From assembly GCA_026545765.1 (NCBI GenBank), contig CM048839.1:5230835-5294834 (forward strand): a stretch of DNA of 64,000 nucleotides, given 5' to 3'. A program made the position numbers and the translations under genes. How positions within the stretch are numbered: the first letter of the stretch is position 1; every line of letters starts with the position of its first letter. The notes under the pieces are model-generated. The model ran no database searches, was not told the DNA's origin, and worked only from the letters and a program-made list of their open reading frames with translations. Origin of the DNA: Plantago major. Its lineage: Eukaryota; Streptophyta; Magnoliopsida; Lamiales; Plantaginaceae. This document shows positions 33,787 to 45,088 of this stretch, piece after piece.

Positions 33787-34774
33787 TGAAGAGCATGCTG
33801 TGATGGATAGATTTGGAGATGTCGAGAAGTGTTATATGATTGCCCTCCGGCTGCTTGTAGTGAAAGGGTTTTTAGTTGTTCTGCCATTGTTACCGTCGAC
33901 ATCTGTATTTGCTTTAAATAATTTAATCTCTACTTGACTGGGATTCATGGTTTACTGTGTTTTTTCTTTACGCTTTGTTGTTGGTATCTGTCCAAGTTTC
34001 TTGGGCTTATTCTTGAGTTTGTACATAAACTATTGAACTAAAATGGATGTTTAGTTCTACATTTCTTCATTTCTTCGATAATGTGCATTGCTCTGCACCA
34101 GTTATTTACATAGTTTGTTTATGATTTCGGAATCTTCTTCCGGCTCTCTGAAGTCAGATGAGTAACTGCTAAACAGGCTCTTGTTAACTGAAGACTTGCC
34201 CGTGTTTGCAGTATGGAGTCGTAGAACTAGTACTAAAGTACTAACCTTGTTCTCAACTAATCTTCGAAGGCTTGAATCGTCACTGACTTACTGGACTCTT
34301 CAATGTGTCGGTGTGAACAGCTAAAACCGGGTCACACTTGATTTGTTGAAGCTTTTTAACCTTGTTGGGGTACATTTCAGTCAAGATCAAGCTTCGACTT
34401 AATAATGCAATCCAATGTGGGCTGTAATGGTCTAAAGGATGAAGCTATCTATGTATCATATTTGCATTATTGCATAATCCTATCCGAGTCATATTGCACA
34501 AAACTTCTTTCTAACGTGGGTCTTTTTCTTTTAATCCCCAAGACCATGATCAACTCCTAGCAAATTAAACATGAAATTACGTTCAAATTTCATCAAATTG
34601 CATATATTACACCTTTATTGCGTCTACCTAATAATTTGTCTTTCTGGTTTTCTTCGACCTTGGGTGCTACCACCGGTAATACTGCCTATACTGTGGGGCT
34701 TACAAGCTACGAGCTATCCTTAGGGGTCGAACTTTTCATCTTTCAGACTCCCTCAGTCCCTCTATTCCAAATAA
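33787..34774. other. Spacer between CYSTM copy 2 and the Helitron
   Basis: Contains the CYSTM 3' UTR. The sequence agactccctcagtccctcta at about 34745 resembles a MITE end, but no partner end was seen. No gene recognised. Confidence 0.4.
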
Positions 34775-35797
34775 CTAGTACTAACCCGTGGCGATGCCAC
34801 ATGAATAGTTCACTTTTTAATGAAAGTTGAAGTGCACAAAGTTCATTCATATTTTTGAAAATATAAAAATAAAAAATGTATCAAACCATGCAAAAGTACG
34901 CATACATCATACAAAAAATTAAAGGTCCTATAAATTGCTAAATACTTCCTTGTACACAACATTCGTTGTGGTACCAGTAGTTTTTCCATCTTCATCTAAT
35001 ATTAGAACCCTGAGTCCTTTCTTGCTGGTGACTCTAGAAAATGCAACATAAAGTTGACCATGGCTGAACATTGGCTTGGGTAGATATAGTCCAACTTGAG
35101 CTAGAGATTGTCCTTGACTCTTATTAATCGTCATAGCATAACACACAAATATGGGGAACTGCCTTCTCTGGAACCTGATAGGAAACTTAGTGAGGTCTGA
35201 TGGTGTGGCACCATTCGAGGTATGAATACCTTGGCGCCAACGTTTTTTCTGGGAATCATCTTCGCTTCTATGATATGTTTTCCAACTGCAGTAACCACCA
35301 ACCTGGTTCCGTTACATAGCTCGGTCGACTGATCGATATTCCTCAACAACATTATATATAGGACACCCCACCTTCAAGCGGATAATATGGTTCGGTATTC
35401 CTGATGACTTAATTGTATTTAGGAATTCAACAGAGTATACGTCTTCATGGTTCACAATGTCATCCTCATCCGGACGTATGCTGTCGGAGCTCATGAACTC
35501 GGTGGCATCGCCGGGCAGTAATGACATGACGTATTCATTTATTTCTTGCACTATCTCATTAGTCGGAGTTAGGATAGCCCTGTCCTGGAAGTATCGACCA
35601 TCCCCAATGTGATCTATCAAAGATGGATATGTACTGTTAACAATAGTAGCGAGTGGGTCAGATGCGTCGTGGATAAGTATATCGTCAGGCAACTTAAAAA
35701 TCAACTTCCCCGTTGTTGTTATCGCCAACATGACCATCTCCAACACGAAGGAGCCACTCACCAAACTCTCTGATATTCTCCGTCTCGGACGGGGACA

Positions 35798-35820
35798 CAC
35801 ACACACACACACACACACAT
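35798..35820. repeat. (AC)n microsatellite
   Basis: About 11 AC units inside the Helitron helicase, in a stretch that fits an intron. Confidence 0.85.
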
Positions 35821-36961
35821 AATAGACTTGAAATGTAATGTAACAACAAAACATGAGACAACAACTATATTTGAAATTTTACACGCACTGACCTGTAATC
35901 TCATGTTCTTGGTTAACTTCAACACTTGACAATGACTCCATATTGTTCTGGATGAACATAAAGAAGCGTGGACGATGTCTTGTCTGCTGCCTTTTGGTAT
36001 AACCGGTAGAATTTGTCTAAAGTCACCTCCGAACATAACAACTTTTCCCCTCAAACGGCATATTTGACAAAATGCCATCAGAACCTCTAATAAATCTCTC
36101 AGACTTCTATCAAGTGCCTCAAAACAAAACTTATTAGTCATGGGGGCTTCATCCCATATAATAAGCTTTGTATTCCCAAGAAGGCCTGCAATGGAAGGCA
36201 AATAATAAAAGATAGTTTTAAATTGATGGTAACATATATTAATTAAAGCGACAAATTATGTCAGACGGAATAAGCTGAGTACCTGCAAGTTCACTGCCGG
36301 GGGTAAGCCTGCTACACATAGTGGTCTCATCCACCATCAAAGGTATGCTGAATCTTGAATGAGCTGTGCGGCCTTTAAGTAAGAGGAGGGAGGCAATGCC
36401 ACTTGAAGCGCTGGCAGAACTATATCACAACGACTTCTTAATGCTGAACATAATGTCTTCCATAGACACTACAAAAAAAAATCAGGTTTAGGGACGGATT
36501 TATCCGTCCCTAAACCCTTGCCGATTCGTCCCGACGGATTAGGGACGGATAGGGACGCCCGTCCTTAAAACGGGCGTCTCTAACGCTAGGACGGATATAT
36601 TATCCGCTTCAACCAGGATTTTATCCGTCCCTAATGGTCAAACACCATTAGAGACGGATAGTCTCTAATGGCTGTGACCATTAGGGACGGATTTATCCGT
36701 CCCTAATCCGTCTCTAAGGGATGGTTTAGGGACGGATAATATCCGTCCCTAAACTGTTTTTTTTTAATTTTTTTTTTAATTTTTATGTTTTTTACATTTC
36801 ACCTGTTTTACAATGTAGTCGTAGATAATATACCCGAAAGTGATAAAATTGCATTAATTAAAATAGAGATTCGATAAAATATCCGAACAAAAGACTAAAT
36901 ATCCGAATAAGTTGAATAGTGTGAAAAGTATGTATCTAGAACAACGTAAGTACATGAACAT

Positions 36962-38767
36962 CTAAGAACCGGGAGGAGGCGGTGGTTGTTGGTTCGCAGC
37001 GAACATCTGTTGTGCCATCTCATCCATCCGACGAGTGATATGAGCTTGCTGCTCTAAAAGTTGCTCGATCGTTTGCTTGAGAGGATTCATCAGCTCATTC
37101 ACCTGCTCTTGAGTGTAGAAATTTTCACGTGATGAGGATGCCTACTGCGACACGGAGAAGCTACCATCGGGTGTCAATGAAGGGCCCAAACTGCCGAGCC
37201 CATACACTCGACCCTTAGTGTCCATCGGATTAACTTGGAAGAATATTTGGTCCTGCTCTCGAATTGTGAGTTCATGACCATCGATCATCCTCTCCTCCAT
37301 AATCCGCTCCACCTCAGTCTGCAATAGTGTAGTGCATAATGAAATAACATATATACTAACCGACATCTGGCGGTCTGTAACAACAGCCCACGACCCATAA
37401 TGATGCTTGGAGGTGCCTGTACCATCTCGCGGCTCAGTCAACCGGTTCGCTCTGTTCTTCGCCGCCATGTCCATGACAAGTGGATCTCTCCAGTAAACCT
37501 GCCAAAGTGCCCACTCTTCATCCCCCATCCATCAAGCTTTTACCCCAGATGCTTTCATGTTGCAAACCATCCTCTTATAACACTCTGACCCAACAGTCTC
37601 GAAAACAGACCACAGTTGGGGAATGAGGGCATTGGGAATGAAGTAGAGTTTCTACAACATTTCCATAAGTAGCAAGCCCAAATAGATTAATGAAAGCTGG
37701 AATTTAAAGTAAACACAAGTACAGTGGCTAACATACCACTCAATCAGCACAACAAGTTCAGTAATGGTGACTAACATATCACCCAAGTACAGTGGCTAAC
37801 ATACCACGAAATCAGTACAACAAGTTCAGTAATGGTGACTAACATATCACCCAAGTACAGTGGCTAACATACCACTCAATCAACACAGTGTGAAAGAACA
37901 GTGACTAACATATCACTCAATTACAGTGGCTAACATACCAATCAAATTGTCCTGAAATTTACTAACACAATGGTGACTAACATATCACCCAAGTACAGTG
38001 GCTAACATACCACAAAATCAGCACAACAAGTTCAGTAATGGTGACTAACATATCACCCAAGTACAGTGGCTAACATACCACTCAATCAGCACAACAAGTT
38101 CAGTAATGGTGACTAACATATCACCCAAGTACAGTGGCTAACATACCACTCAAATTGTCCTAAAATTTACTAACACAATGATGACTAACATATCACCCAA
38201 GTACAGTGGCTAACATACCACTCAATCAGCACAACAAGTCAAAGAACATGGATAAAGCTTTGTAACATTTAAGCTTACCCGCATCTCATCAAAATAATGA
38301 TGCTTCATCCTCTCCGGGAGCGTAGACCACTTCTCCCCTCCTTCACCCGGCTTCTCCCTCCGAAGTCTTATAATCTTACCAAGATTTTCGGAGGCACCCG
38401 GTGGCCAAAGCCTGTTACAAATGAGATAGACATGAAACAAACATTATTAGTATATTCATGTAACATTTAGTAATTATCTGAAGTTATGTTCTACAAATGC
38501 ATAATACTTACTTCTTCCCGTTCGGGAACAAAACCGGCTTCCCATTCCAACTAGCACCGGGTGTCAGAACGGTGTAGGGACACCCGTCGGAGGATAAGTC
38601 AGCAAACATGGGTGACGTCCCCACGCTCGAGCCAGTGGGAGTCTCAGGAACCTGTGATTGTGAACTCCCACCAATGTCATAGCCCCTGGAGGGCTACCCG
38701 CATCAGGACCACCACTAGTCCCACTATTGGCCGGTGGACGGTATGTGGACCTCCTATGCCTCGGCAT
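36962..38767 (-). pseudogene. CACTA accessory ORF (plant Transposase_24-like), broken
   Basis: The frame starts MPRHRRSTYRPPANSGTSGG at 38767. Later blocks are RLWPPGASENLGKIIRLRRE (about 38410-38350), LPERMKHHYFDEM, KLYFIPNALIPQLW (from about 37655), ALWQVYWRDP with AAKNRANRLTEPRDGTGTSK (about 37500-37410), HELTIREQDQIFFQVNP, and a C-terminal coiled-coil-like tail rich in Gln/Glu ending PPPPPGS at 36962. The W..YW..P..AAKN.ANR...GTS pattern fits the plant transposon protein family PF03004. Two in-frame stops interrupt it, one before WMGDEEW (about 37532) and one after FSVSQ (37142-37144), after which coding resumes in frame. An intron carries the minisatellite. Confidence 0.65.
37718..38245 (-). 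repeat. 68-bp minisatellite in the CACTA element
   Basis: About eight units of roughly 68 bp, each with gtacagtggctaacatacca and gtgactaacatatcaccc. Some units are altered by an insert gtcctgaaatttactaacac. It lies between two coding blocks of the CACTA ORF, so in a presumed intron. Confidence 0.92.
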
Positions 38768-38949
38768 CTGCAAATTCATACAACAAGTGTTAGTAAGAAA
38801 GACGAGATGAATTGACAGGTAAAACATATATAATAGACACTTAATAAAGCATATATAACAAGTTGTAGTAAGAAAGATAAGCTGAAATGCATGTAAAACA
38901 TATACATTTAACACGTCAAGAAGACTAAAATCCCAAGCTTGGCATAATA

Positions 38950-39320
38950 TTGTGGATTTCCCCATGAGTGTTTCATCCTGCACTTGTCCTGTTTTTGCTA
39001 ATGACGCCTTTTATTGGCTTATAAAAGGCCAGCTGAAATTCATAATTTCACTTCATCTTAGCACTGAGACCGTCACTCAGCTTCCAGGTCCACCTCACGC
39101 TCGCCAAGCTCAAGACACTTGGAATCTATGGATTTAGGGATCATTTGATGATTCATCCTGTAGCTTATGTGCAGAGCAAAGAGCAAGTTGTGATTAGGCA
39201 TGAAGATAAATTTATGTGGTTCGACTTGAAGAATAACAAGTTCTTGAAGACGGTTACAATTGAGGGGATTGGGATGGCTTCTTGTCAGGTGTTGCTGCTA
39301 GCCATGGTTGGTTTTCTGAG
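38950..39320 (+). pseudogene. Captured F-box/F-box-associated gene fragment inside the CACTA element
   Basis: On the + strand, opposite to the transposon ORF, frames read CPVFANDAFYWLIKGQ with IISLHLSTETV, then PVAYVQSKEQVVIRHE with FMWFDLKNNKFLKTV. This is the pattern of plant F-box-associated domains (gene-family theme: GAFYWL..., IISFDLSTE, YDLKNN). The frame is broken by a stop at about 39135 and a shift. It has no F-box and no start, so it is a host-gene fragment acquired by the transposon. Confidence 0.55.
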
Positions 39321-41580
39321 AATCATGAAAACGGTAACAATTGGTAATGAATTACAATTACAATTACATTTTTAATTATGATACGGTAACAATTGGTAAT
39401 GAATTACATGCATTTTACGATTACAATTCAATTTTATAGTAGTTAAACTTCCATATATCTATTAACATTATAAATTGTAGATGAAAATATTATTGATTGT
39501 TTTTATGTTAGTACTCCAAAATTATATTAAAATCACCAAAATCACCAAATTGTCTCCAAACACACAATTAAATCTTCATAATCCTAGTACGTATACGAAA
39601 ATAGCTAAGTAAATACCCTACACACTTACAATCATAGTAACATCATACTAGCAATCCAATTTCACAATAAATATATCAATTGTACATCTCAAAGCTAACC
39701 CAATACGTAATATAAGCTAAATTATATACTACATACTTCCTATAAACATACAATTGATCAAACTAGTCGAAATTCATAAAATTCCCAAAATTTAAAAAAT
39801 AAGGATTTTAGCCAAAATACCTTCAATTTTGGGAAAAATAGCGGATGAAAGTTGAAATTGATGCACAATCCGAGCTCTTTGTCCGACGAGCTTCGAAACG
39901 AGACCAAGATTGGCCGGAATCGTCGAGAAATGGCCGGAAAATGCTTGGGACGAATTGGGGGAAAGAAAGGAAGAAAGAATCAAGCAATGGAAATGATTCT
40001 GCTTCCCCCGTGTGTGTGAAGATGATACAGTTTTAGGGACGGATATTTATCCGTCCCTAAGCCGTCTTTAATGTTAGGGACGGATATTTATCCGTCCCTA
40101 AAACTGTTTTTTTTTATTTTTTTATTCTGGTCAACAGTTTTAGGGACGGATAAAAAATCCGTCCCTAAAACAGGAACGGATTAGGGACGGTTTATATAAT
40201 CCGTCCCTAATTAAGGACGGATTAGGGACGGTTTATAAAATCCGTCCCTAATTAGGGACAGATTTGGGACGGATTAGGGACGGATAGGCCTATCCGTCCC
40301 TAATCCGTCCCTAAAAGAGCCGATTCGTCCCTAAATTAGGGACGGATTATATCCGTCCCTAATTTCCGTCCCTAAATCCGAACTTTCTTGTAGTGAGAAA
40401 GGTCTTGACAGTACCACCATAGCCGTATAAGAAGAAGACACCACGTGCCCTTCCCAGATGATACAACATCCATAATCGTGTTATATACATCCGTTTGTTC
40501 ATCAGTTAGACATGAAAACAACTTGTTAAACTCTTCTAGCATCTCGTCCACATCGTATGACAACTCTTCTGCTATGAGATTGTTTTGCCCATTTTTTATT
40601 TCAATATTATCAGGCGTCGGCATCCCTTCAAATTGAGCTAAGCTACAACCATTTAGAGCCAATGTTACTTCTATCTCAGCAAGAGTGAAGTTTTTCAGCT
40701 GTGATTGGCTGAGCTCCAATCTTGAATATACCACCATAAAAGAAACAAATTAAATAAATAAAAATGCCTAATTGTCATGTATAAAATATTATTCATATTA
40801 AGAATATAATAATAGACAGCGTATGAATAGTTTTACCTTGGTTATTCATCTTTTTGTGCATGTTGTATAAAATGTCGTATGACAGATGTTTCCACGTACT
40901 TTCCCAGCCCTTAACGGGCCTTGCCATACTATTTGACTGCAATAGCATGCAAAATAGATGCCTTAGGTATCGACCAGATCCCCATAAGCTTGCTTCCTTT
41001 CTACCATCAATATACTCCTTATCATCATCTAGCAAGCCCAGTGCAAAGCAGGCGTCACGATATGTCTGGTAAATAACACCATCAACAGTCCTCAAATCTT
41101 CATAGCAGGTGGCGCCTCTTACATGGTTCAACATTATCCCTAGGTAGTACACTGGACCAGATTTTGGCGGGACGTGATATGTCCTACCAACTTTGTTCAA
41201 TCGCTGTTTTCTGTCCCTCCACACTTTCTTCTTTGCATCCCACACATAGAACCTCGAAAACTCTGCGTACAGATACTTCCGTGCCTGTGGATTACTTTAT
41301 TATATTCCATCCACTGTAAGAACTTCGTTTGTGCAACAATAGGCTTTTCAATGAGATCCTCTATGTAGTCGCAATCTTTGAAGCAAACAATATGTTTACC
41401 ATCAAGGTGAAATGGTAAACGCTCTACCATAGGATCACGATAGTGAATGTCATTCCCAAGAATACGCCACACCGCCTCACATGCAGATATGTATCAACAG
41501 TCAACATAATCCTTGACCTCGTTGTCAATAAGATTTAATCTAAATTGTGCGTAAATTGCAACTTTCTTGATTTTCAAACG

Positions 41581-42067
41581 AAACTATTCTTATATTTATA
41601 TTCGTAAATATTAGCACCGAATTCACGATAGTTAGCGCATCAACATTAGGAAAGCATACTAAAGACATCTATTTTGGTCCTGTAACTAAATAATGTGGCA
41701 TTCTCACTCAGTCGAAATTCATGATATCGGTCAGAATATAATGATTAAATCAAACAAAACAATCCAATACTGTGGGATTAAAACACCGATTTGTTTCCGC
41801 GATTTGTTGTAGTGATGTAATTTTATTTAGTATCTCAAGCATTCCTTATCCTACTATTATTTAAAAGTGGTGATGTAAAAGTTTAATTATTTTTATGGTA
41901 CATTTAATAATGAGCCTTATATTGTAATAGACCTTATATAGTACGTGTTACACGACCAATTTCAATCATACCATGGTAATGGGTTGCTTGTATAATAATT
42001 TAATAATGAATTACCAATCACCAAGTGGGTCTTCGAAAGCAAATAATATAGTAATTTTCGATCGTTT
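41581..42067. other. Spacer with a CACTA-like end at 41814
   Basis: AT-rich. At 41801-41814 the + strand reads gatttgttgtagtg, i.e. CACTACAACAAATC on the other strand, a CACTA-type terminus with no partner found. No gene. Confidence 0.4.
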
Positions 42068-42258
42068 TAGCTTTTATCAATTTTTATCTGATTACGATTA
42101 ATCTTAAGAATGAATGTTCAATTTTTTATATAATAAAACTTTAGGGATAAATTTTATTATATAAAAAATTGAACATTTTACATTCATGATTTAAGATTAA
42201 TTCAGAAAGTAAAATTTGATCAAAAAGTCAAAATGAAATTGATCCTGACGAGGAAGTA
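42068..42258. mobile_element. Stowaway-like MITE, relative of 20823-21039
   Basis: Internal palindrome (aatgttcaattttttatata...tatataaaaaattgaacatt) and the attaatctta/taagattaat arms are shared with the copy at 20823. Right end gacgaggaagta. Confidence 0.65.
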
Positions 42259-42305
42259 ACTTATATAGGGAACAAAATAACATTTTGATGATTTAGGCTT
42301 AAACT

Positions 42306-43480
42306 AAGTAGGTACTAAAATTAGAGGAGCAAAATCACCGGAGAGGCGGTCTTTAGATAGTTAATTTATCTATAAACGGACTTATGTTGTCAAACAAATA
42401 ATTGATTTTACTTGTTAAAACGTCTATATTACCAATATTGGTGTTTTTTCATATAAAAAAGAAATGAATCTCATTAACCTAGACATTTGTTTCTTGATAA
42501 CATGAAACATTTGTCAAATTAGAGGTGGCAAACGATCTCATACTCAAATATTATTCTAACTGACAAACTTCGCTATGGGTCTCGCTGACCACATCACATT
42601 CGGATCTCGTCACATGTAGCGAAGTCGATGGGAATGGGAGCGAGAATTGTTCATATCCATAAATATTTAAGAGCGGGAGCATTTATATATATAGAACGGA
42701 TGTTGTGGTATATAATTAAATTTAGCTTATAATTTTATACCTAAATTGTTTTAAAGTAAAATTAAAGACATTGGGATATATTCTAGAAATGGAAAAAAGA
42801 AGAGGAGCAAAATCCCGGAGGGGGCGGTCTTCAGATAATAGATAGTTTATCTATAGATGGACCTATGTTGTCAAAAAAATAATCGATGTTATTAATCAAA
42901 ACGCTTATTTCATCAACATTGGTGTTTTTCATATAAAAAAGAAATAAATTTCATTAACAATCTAAACGTTTTTCTTGATAACATGATGCATTTTCCTAAA
43001 AACATAGGTCGTCTCTAGATAAGTTGTTTATAGACCGTATATCATGAGACTTTGTGAAATTAGTAAGTAATTAAACGATCTCATACCCAAATATTATTCC
43101 AAATGACAAACTTCGCTATGTCTCTAGCTGACCACATCACATTCGGATCTTTTCACATGTAGCGAAGTCGATCACAATAGCGGATATGGGAGCGAGAATT
43201 GTGCAAATCCATAAATATTTGAGAGCGGGAGCATATATAGAGCAGATGTTGTAGTATATAATTTAGTTTAAATTATAATTTTATACCTAAATTGTTCTAA
43301 AGAAAAATTAAAAAACATTGGGATATATTCTAGAAATGGGAAAAAGATTGGAGATAATCTAGAAATACCTATATTCAAACATAATATGTACTTAGACTAA
43401 ATAGGTACTAAAATTAGAGGAGCAAATCACCGGAGGGGCGGTCTTTAGATAGTTTATGTATAGACGGATCTATGTTGTAA
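42306..43480 (+). repeat. Complex tandem duplication, about 0.5-0.6 kb units
   Basis: The motif gaggagcaaaatcaccggag with gcggtctttagatagtt recurs at about 42325, 42810 and 43420. A second motif, ctgaccacatcacattcgga with cacatgtagcgaagtcgat, recurs at about 42580 and 43130. Two full units and a third partial one; no coding potential. Confidence 0.8.
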
Positions 43481-44115
43481 AAAAATAATCAATGTTAATA
43501 ATCATTTCTTGAACCTGCTTAATTTTCTCACTACACAGGAACATGGTAATCATTCATTTTATTTTTAACTACTCAAGAATCTATTTACTCAAAACTCAGT
43601 AGTTAATTAACTACTAATTACGATAAGTATTTTTAAATTGCAATCAGTGTTTTTTCATCAATTCATGATGGAGTTGCTCCAAAGAGGAGGATGTTGTGGA
43701 GGGCCGGCCGCTGGAGTATGCCGGTGTTGGAGAAGAAGGCGGTGGCCGGTGGGAGTCTCGTTTTTACCTTAATTTTTTTTCTTACTATTCTTACTTTTGA
43801 CTGTAAAATTAAAAATGATGCCACATGTCTAATTCTTACTGGTTCAAACAGTATAGTTAGTAGTAGGATTAGCATTAAATCTGAAGGCTCGAGTTGCATC
43901 AGTAATCTCTTTACAACAACATATCGTACTTGTTATTTTGTTTTAAGAGATTGAAAGTATATGGAGCCATGGGACACTAATTATCCAATTTCTTATCGTG
44001 TATTATATAGTTTGATACCGAGAGTTTCGAATTGATTTATTGACAATAAGATTAAAACTTCATCTGTATTTATATACATGTTCTCTAATTGAAAAATATA
44101 GTTATAATTATTCAA
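43481..44115. other. Intergenic DNA
   Basis: No gene supported. A GC-rich patch at about 43690-43760 (ggccggccgctgg) gives short open frames with no family resemblance. Confidence 0.4.
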
Positions 44116-44376
44116 TACTTCCTCCATTTCAGAAAAAATGTTACATTTTACTATTATGCGGTTAACTGTCTCTGCGTTTGACCACAATTTACTCTTAAAC
44201 GATATTAATAAATAAATTATTAAAATTATATGATGAAAATTTAGTAATTAAATTTTTATTATATGATTTTATTAAATTATTTACTATTATCGTTTATGAG
44301 TAATTTATGGTCAAACTCGAAGACAGTTGACCGGTCAAAGTCAAAATGTAACATTTTCTCTGAAATGGAAGGAGTA
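44116..44376. mobile_element. Stowaway-like MITE (family of 31864)
   Basis: TA-cttcctccatttcagaaaa... and ...ttctctgaaatggaaggag-TA form the ends. The internal tgcggttaactgtctctgcg...cgaagacagttgaccgg inverted repeat and ttaaacgatattaataaata are shared with 46832-47090. Confidence 0.82.
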
Positions 44377-45088
44377 TTACTTAGCCGAGTCGAAACATTG
44401 AATGTTACACGTATCAAATAAATTCGAATTTTGGTCAGCCACTTCCGCACTCATAGTTGTAGTACAAATATGATTGATCTAAGTAATACTTTCGCAGCAT
44501 CAGGGGGCGTCATTAAATTGCTTAATTGTATAATTTGTTTAGGAACAGTAAAGGATGAAACAAACCAATATCAGACGTGGACGAAAAACAGATATATCTA
44601 ATTGAATATTCCAATGGATGTAGTTGACATAAAAACCAATACATGCAGTATATATATTGGCTAACTGGACTACAATGAAATTACGATAATTAACTTGACG
44701 TAATGTAAATGGATTTGCAAGTGCGAGGTCTATGGTCTTGCGAGATGGTATCGTTTGCGAATGAAACAAATCTCAAGATCGGCGATGCAGAACTTGCATG
44801 TGAACATTGGAGTGAACGGGCATGCATCCAGACCCTTGCACTTGCGTTAGAAAAACTTGGCTTGCACAAATCAGGGTTGTTCATGAACTTGGTGTTACGT
44901 ATTGTAACATTCTTGATTCTTTCTGTAGACGAACGAAATTCGTCACCTATAAAACAACATTTAAAATATATATATTACAAAAACAAAAATACAATTTTCT
45001 AGCATTTTTAGAATTTTACTAAATTAAATTCTAAAATAAAATTGCTAGATTATTTTCAAATATATATATATAAATTTAAATCAAATTA
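44377..45088. other. Intergenic AT-rich DNA
   Basis: Short overlapping frames near 44540-45020 have no start context or family resemblance. A (TA)n run lies at about 45060. Confidence 0.4.

Larger units (their letters stand above)
36467..40395 (-). mobile_element. CACTA (En/Spm) element, 3.9 kb, nested in the Helitron helicase
   Basis: Termini are CACTACAAAAAAAA at 36467 and TTTCTTGTAGTG ending at 40395, flanked by the 3-bp TSD AGA (36464-36466 and 40396-40398). Both ends carry arrays of TTAGGGACGGATA and TATCCGTCCCTAA, the CACTA subterminal repeats. Internally it has a broken minus-strand transposon ORF, a 68-bp minisatellite and a + strand F-box-gene fragment. No TNP2-like catalytic transposase was seen, so it is non-autonomous. 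Confidence 0.93.
34928..41560 (-). pseudogene. Helitron helicase (Pif1-like), broken
   Basis: Order on the minus strand: VWRILGNDIHYRDP with VERLPFHLDGKH (about 41470-41380), the MWDAKKKVW...PPKSGPVYYLG block (41245-40793), the pre-Walker region SSGKG (about 40450), Walker A, then after the CACTA insert SRFSIPLMV, Walker B IIWDEAPM (about 36165), GGDFRQILPVIPKG, TKNMRL, FGEWLLRVGDG, PDDILI, LTPTNEIVQEINEY, and [12 protein letters not shown] with [12 protein letters not shown] near the C terminus. Breaks: a stop in the expected DCRYISAC motif (about 41490), a frameshift at 40440, Walker A altered to GYGGTVKT, and more frameshifts around 35350 and 35170. Two GT-AG introns seem present (about 36186-36294, and another near 35790-35890 containing an (AC)n run). 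It cannot make an active enzyme. Confidence 0.88.
34775..41580 (-). mobile_element. Degenerate Helitron, 5' end truncated, interrupted by a CACTA element
   Basis: Rolling-circle transposon on the minus strand. Its 3' terminus is seen on the minus strand as the hairpin GTGGCATCGCCAC, then gggttagta and CTAG at 34775, followed by T, as Helitrons require. The coding part is the Pif1-like helicase region of the Helitron Rep/Hel protein. The 5' TC end and the HUH Rep domain were not found, so the left boundary (about 41580) marks the end of recognisable homology only. The CACTA element at 36467-40395 is nested in it. Confidence 0.85.

Noticed and set aside
34618..34830. 70-codon + frame
   Set aside because: It crosses the Helitron terminus and has no domain.
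37718..38245. Regular repeats considered as a CRISPR-like array
   Set aside because: Units are contiguous 68-bp tandem copies without unique spacers, inside a plant transposon.
36450..40420. GGGACGGATA arrays considered as telomere-like or satellite DNA
   Set aside because: They are confined to the two ends of one element bounded by CACTA termini and a 3-bp TSD.
44709..45002. 97-codon + frame
   Set aside because: No family resemblance, and it runs into AT-rich repeat with two frames open at once.
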